NCBI GenBank assembly: GCA_016218085.1
Contig: JACREY010000012.1
Location: 248,001 to 312,000 of the forward strand
DNA from: Ignavibacteriota bacterium
Lineage (GTDB): Bacteria > Bacteroidota > Ignavibacteria > Tepidaquicellales > Tepidaquicellaceae
Reading direction: 5' to 3'
DNA length: 64,000 nucleotides
Shown: piece by piece, positions 60,910-64,000 of the stretch
How positions within the stretch are numbered: position 1 is the stretch's first letter
Layout of the letters: each line of letters begins with the position of its first letter
Made by a program: the position numbers and the translations under genes
The notes under the pieces: generated by a model
Databases searched by the model: none
The model's input: only the letters and a program-made list of their open reading frames with translations
Told to the model about the DNA's origin: nothing

Positions 60910-61572
60910 GTGAAATTCCCGGATAAGTTTTCAAAACTGAAAAACAGCATCTTGTTAATACGGGATGCTTTTTTTATTTGTCTTATGTTGTTTTTCGCTT
61001 TTAACCCTTTTTTATCGGGAGAAGCGGGTGCGCAAAGCTTTTTTCAAAATACAGATTCGTCATTTGTTAATATGGATTCTGTCAAATCGGGCAGGAAAGA
61101 TAACATTCGGGATAGTCTTCTGAACAAAACAGGCACAGATACGAAAAAGAAAAGCAATGTAAAGTTTGAGATGAAGAAATCCCCGTGGAAGGCTGTTGTG
61201 TTATCGGCAATTTTACCCGGACTGGGACAGGCTTATAATGAATCATACTGGAAGCTTCCAATAGTGGCGCTTGCAAGCGGAACACTTGGGTATTATATTT
61301 TTTATAATAACGGAAAGTACATTGATTACAGGGATAAATATGCCTCCACACAGACTGAAACGAATCCTAACGGGGATGAAAAGTATAAACGGTTAAGAGA
61401 GTCTTACCGCGATTTAAGAGATACTTATCTTTTATATTTTGCGATCTTTTACCTGATAAACCTTGCGGATGCATATGTGGATGCGCATTTGTACGACTTT
61501 AGCGTGTCGGAAAAAATTAAAGTAGGATTGCTTCGGAATGGCAGTCTTGCAAATTTTAAAATTATTTTTTAA
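60910..61572 (+). CDS. DUF5683 membrane protein
   Basis: A 220-aa protein with a GTG start and a signal-like helix near residues 12-35, then a polar linker and the DUF5683 core: KKSPWKAVVLSAILPGLGQAYNESYWKLPIVALASGTLGYYIFYNNGKYIDYRDKY and a final helix LLYFAIFYLINLADAYVDAHLYDFSVSEKI. The family occurs in Bacteroidota and has no known function. It may be an inner- or outer-membrane protein. It follows secG by 14 nt. Confidence 0.87.
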   Translation: MKFPDKFSKLKNSILLIRDAFFICLMLFFAFNPFLSGEAGAQSFFQNTDSSFVNMDSVKSGRKDNIRDSLLNKTGTDTKKKSNVKFEMKKSPWKAVVLSAILPGLGQAYNESYWKLPIVALASGTLGYYIFYNNGKYIDYRDKYASTQTETNPNGDEKYKRLRESYRDLRDTYLLYFAIFYLINLADAYVDAHLYDFSVSEKIKVGLLRNGSLANFKIIF

Positions 61573-61609
61573 ATATAAAGTTTTTATTAATTACTAATTT
61601 ATAATTATT

Positions 61610-62944
61610 ATGTGGGTTTACATAGAAAAAATATCGGAATATGTTGAAAAGGAAGTTACAATAAAAGGCTGGCTTTACAACATCCGCTCTGCAGGAAAAC
61701 TTATGTTTCCTATATTAAGGGACGGTACCGGTATGATACAGGGTGTGGTATCGAAAAAAGACGTAACCGAAAAAGTCTGGGAATCTTTCGGAAAACTTAC
61801 ACAGGAATCATCTGTGATAGTTACCGGAAAAGTTTCGAAACATCCGAAAAAGGAAAATGTCTATGAGCTTCAGATTAGTGATATGGAGATAGTAAGTATT
61901 TCCGAGCCTTATCCCATAACTCCTAAAGAGCACGGAATAGATTTTCTGGCGGATAAAAGACACCTTTGGATACGTTCCCCAAGGCAGGCTGCAATTCTCA
62001 GGGTGAGAAACGAAATTATTCAGTCTATCCGTGAGTACATGTACAATAATGGATTTATTTTATTTGATACTCCGATTTTTACACCGAATGCTTGCGAAGG
62101 CACATCTACGCTTTTTTCAACGGATTATTTCGACCTTGGAAAAGCATATCTGTCACAGTCAGGACAACTTTATGCTGAATCTGGCGCCATGGCACTGGGA
62201 AAAGTATATACGCTCGGACCGACTTTCAGAGCTGAAAATTCAATGACAAGAAGGCATATAACGGAATTCTGGATGATGGAACCCGAGATGGCTTACTTCG
62301 ACCTTGATGACGATATGAACATGATTGAGGATTTTCTCGAATATGTTGTACAGCGTGTGATTAAAAATAAAAGAGCCGAACTTGAAATTCTTGAACGCGA
62401 TGTCACAAAACTCGAAAAGGTTAAAAAACCTTTCCCGAGAATTACATATAATGAAGCTGTTGAAATATTACGGCAGAAAGATGTACCGCTAATAAAGAAA
62501 ACAGCAAACGGCGAAGAGCAAATCCGGCCATTCCCTTGGGGTGAGGATTTTGGAGCGCCGCATGAAGAAGCAATCGTTGAGAACTACGATAAGCCCGTTA
62601 TGGTACACCGCTGGCCTGCACACGCGAAGGCATTTTACATGAAGCGCGACCCTGAAAATCCGGATATAGCTCTTGGAGTTGACGTGCTTGCACCGGAAGG
62701 TTTCGGTGAAATAATCGGGGGCTCGCAGAGAGAGGATAACCTTGATTACCTGCTCGAAAGAATAAAAGAGCACGAACTTCCTGAATCTGAATTTCAGTGG
62801 TATCTTGATTTGAGAAGATACGGCAGCGTACCTCATTCAGGGTTCGGACTTGGTATTGAAAGGCTTGTAAGCTGGATCTGCAACCTTGAGCATATCAGAG
62901 AAGCAATTCCGTATGCAAGAAGACCAAACAGGATTCGTCCGTAG
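61610..62944 (+). CDS. asnS: Asparaginyl-tRNA synthetase
   Basis: A 444-aa class IIb synthetase. An OB-fold anticodon domain ([24 protein letters not shown]) leads to the class II core: [37 protein letters not shown], motif 2 [22 protein letters not shown], and motif 3 [40 protein letters not shown] ends fit AsnRS rather than AspRS. It is two bases upstream of the NYN gene. Confidence 0.96.
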   Translation: MWVYIEKISEYVEKEVTIKGWLYNIRSAGKLMFPILRDGTGMIQGVVSKKDVTEKVWESFGKLTQESSVIVTGKVSKHPKKENVYELQISDMEIVSISEPYPITPKEHGIDFLADKRHLWIRSPRQAAILRVRNEIIQSIREYMYNNGFILFDTPIFTPNACEGTSTLFSTDYFDLGKAYLSQSGQLYAESGAMALGKVYTLGPTFRAENSMTRRHITEFWMMEPEMAYFDLDDDMNMIEDFLEYVVQRVIKNKRAELEILERDVTKLEKVKKPFPRITYNEAVEILRQKDVPLIKKTANGEEQIRPFPWGEDFGAPHEEAIVENYDKPVMVHRWPAHAKAFYMKRDPENPDIALGVDVLAPEGFGEIIGGSQREDNLDYLLERIKEHELPESEFQWYLDLRRYGSVPHSGFGLGIERLVSWICNLEHIREAIPYARRPNRIRP

Positions 62945-62946
62945 GA

Positions 62947-63411
62947 ATGAAAATTGTAATAATTGACTCTAATAACCTGATTCACAAGGTGCCGGATTTC
63001 AGGAAGATGTTTAACGAAAACCCGGAATCTGCACAACTTGCTTTGGTTGAATCCGTAAAGACCAAAGTAAACAGAAACTACAGACTGATATTCGTTTTCG
63101 ACGGATTCGGAAGAGTAAAGAAAAACTGTGTCGAATATTCAGGAAACAAGAAAGCTGATGATGTAATTAGAAAGTATATTGAGGATAACTACATGACCAA
63201 AACCCTTTGCATAGTTTCATCGGATGCGGAAATAAAGCGTTTGGCAAAGATTTGCGGCTGTGAAGTGATGAATTCCGAAGCATTCTGGAAGGAAATAAAC
63301 CCATCTTCTCTGAAAAATAAAAATATAAATCAGCTTCTATATAAAGACGGGGAAAAACCCGACAGGATAAGCAAAAAAGAACTGGACGAATTTAAAAAAT
63401 ATTTTACGTAA
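62947..63411 (+). CDS. NYN/PIN-like (YacP-type) nuclease
   Basis: A 154-aa protein. The acidic residues of the NYN/PIN nuclease site are seen: IIIDSNNLIH (Asp7), KADDVIRKYIED and VSSDAEIKRLA. This pattern, with LIFVFDGFG, matches YacP/Rae1-type ribosome-associated RNases. It may cut RNA in the cytoplasm. It starts two bases after asnS and is followed by an HD-domain gene. Confidence 0.88.
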   Translation: MKIVIIDSNNLIHKVPDFRKMFNENPESAQLALVESVKTKVNRNYRLIFVFDGFGRVKKNCVEYSGNKKADDVIRKYIEDNYMTKTLCIVSSDAEIKRLAKICGCEVMNSEAFWKEINPSSLKNKNINQLLYKDGEKPDRISKKELDEFKKYFT

Positions 63412-63429
63412 TTTATTCAAAATAATGTT

Positions 63430-63975
63430 ATGGAAAATATAATCAAAAAATCCAACGAACTGCTTAACAGATATATTCAGAATATAAACCTTCGCAAGCA
63501 CTGCTATGCGGTTGAATCCTGTATGAGGTTTTACGCAAAAAAATACGGTGAAAGAGAAGATTTCTGGGCAGCAGCGGGGCTCCTGCACGATCTTGACTGG
63601 GAAATGTATCCCGACACTCATCCGAATACCGCAGTGCCGATTCTGAGAGAAGCAGGTTTTAACGATGAATTTGTAAATATTGTTTTAAGCCACGCATATC
63701 CTGACAGGACTGATGTTCCGAGAGATTCGCTAATAAGGAAATATCTTTTTGCCTGCGATGAAATCACAGGATTTGTAACAGCGTACGGATACATGAAACC
63801 GGGCGGACTGAACGATGTTGAACCGAAAGGAGTTTTAAAGAAAATGAAGGACAAGGCATTTGCAAGAAGCGTAAACCGGGATGATATTAAAAAGGGCGCG
63901 GATGAAATTGGTGTCGATTTATCCGTGCACATTCAAAATGTAATAGACGCAATGAAAGTTGATTCAAGATTATAA
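63430..63975 (+). CDS. HD-domain phosphohydrolase
   Basis: A 181-aa protein with the HD-domain metal residues: His in LRKHCYAVESCM, His-Asp in AAGLLHDLDWEMYPDTHP, and SHAYPD. It resembles bacterial HDIG-type hydrolases that act on nucleotides or phosphate esters. The substrate is unknown. It is complete and ends 25 nt before the window end. It follows the NYN gene by 18 nt. Confidence 0.9.
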   Translation: MENIIKKSNELLNRYIQNINLRKHCYAVESCMRFYAKKYGEREDFWAAAGLLHDLDWEMYPDTHPNTAVPILREAGFNDEFVNIVLSHAYPDRTDVPRDSLIRKYLFACDEITGFVTAYGYMKPGGLNDVEPKGVLKKMKDKAFARSVNRDDIKKGADEIGVDLSVHIQNVIDAMKVDSRL

Positions 63976-64000
63976 AAGTAAATTAATTATTAAATAAATT

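Noticed and set aside
1-64000. tRNA, rRNA and riboswitch genes
   Set aside because: I looked in the intergenic regions for T-arm GTTCRANNC motifs with matching stems and known riboswitch cores and found none that I could support.

Overview
The window is about 64 kb of an AT-rich, gene-dense bacterial chromosome. I place it in the Bacteroidota/Chlorobi group, most likely class Ignavibacteria. Four large secreted proteins end in a type IX secretion (T9SS) sorting domain with the core YPNPFNP or a close variant, which is typical of Ignavibacteria and relatives. Several genes have a Bacteroidota-type promoter (TTG(A/C/T), 19 nt, TAnnTTTG). Many starts are TTG or GTG, and Shine-Dalgarno sequences are weak. 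There are no rRNA or tRNA genes, CRISPR arrays, transposases or phage genes that I can see.

Layout. 1-1606: 3' part of a T9SS-secreted beta-propeller protein. 1747-8600: a TetR-controlled multidrug-type efflux operon (TetR, TolC-like, HlyD-like lipoprotein, two ABC ATPases, two ABC-2 permeases) resembling E. coli ybhGFSR with ybhF split in two. 8693-11412: DUF302 protein, zinc-less Sir2 deacylase, Asp-box secreted protein. 11585-16182: glycogen synthase, HAD phosphatase, DNRLRE-like lipoprotein, outer-membrane barrel. 16203-19670: rpiB-glyA-tatC-prenyl synthase operon. 19785-24101: SPOUT methylase, DinG-like helicase, rsmB. 24166-31168 (minus strand): an envelope cluster with a small Lpp-like lipoprotein, two paralogous LysM proteins, PhoH, a four-helix inner-membrane protein, a GldM/PorM-like single-pass protein and an outer-membrane barrel. 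31630-34109: guaA and an N-acetylglucosamine-kinase-like gene. 34285-37429: small secreted and membrane proteins, then prfA. 37598-41785: DUF5916 outer-membrane protein, small lipoprotein, TPR protein. 41786-47240: accessory-looking stretch with a zeta-toxin-like pair, a REP-rich intergenic region, and a glycyl radical enzyme with its activase. 47242-52103: an ABC transmembrane protein lacking an ATPase and a secreted metzincin/lipoprotein/VWA cluster. 52178-63975: glyQS, SDR, AlkD-like, GDP-fucose synthase-like, aldehyde dehydrogenase, a large T9SS propeller protein, then a secG-DUF5683-asnS-NYN-HD run reaching the window end.

Most intriguing parts: (1) the 24166-28767 cluster, which could encode a trans-envelope machine related to the T9SS PorLM motor; (2) the zeta-like ATPase with a small overlapping downstream gene; (3) the glycyl radical enzyme with a GCTEP active site and unknown substrate, behind a 0.9 kb intergenic region packed with at least four families of palindromic elements; (4) a perfect 39-bp inverted repeat flanking prfA; (5) a dispersed family of ~10-bp-period A+T-rich repeats at gene ends, forming long hairpins between convergent genes.
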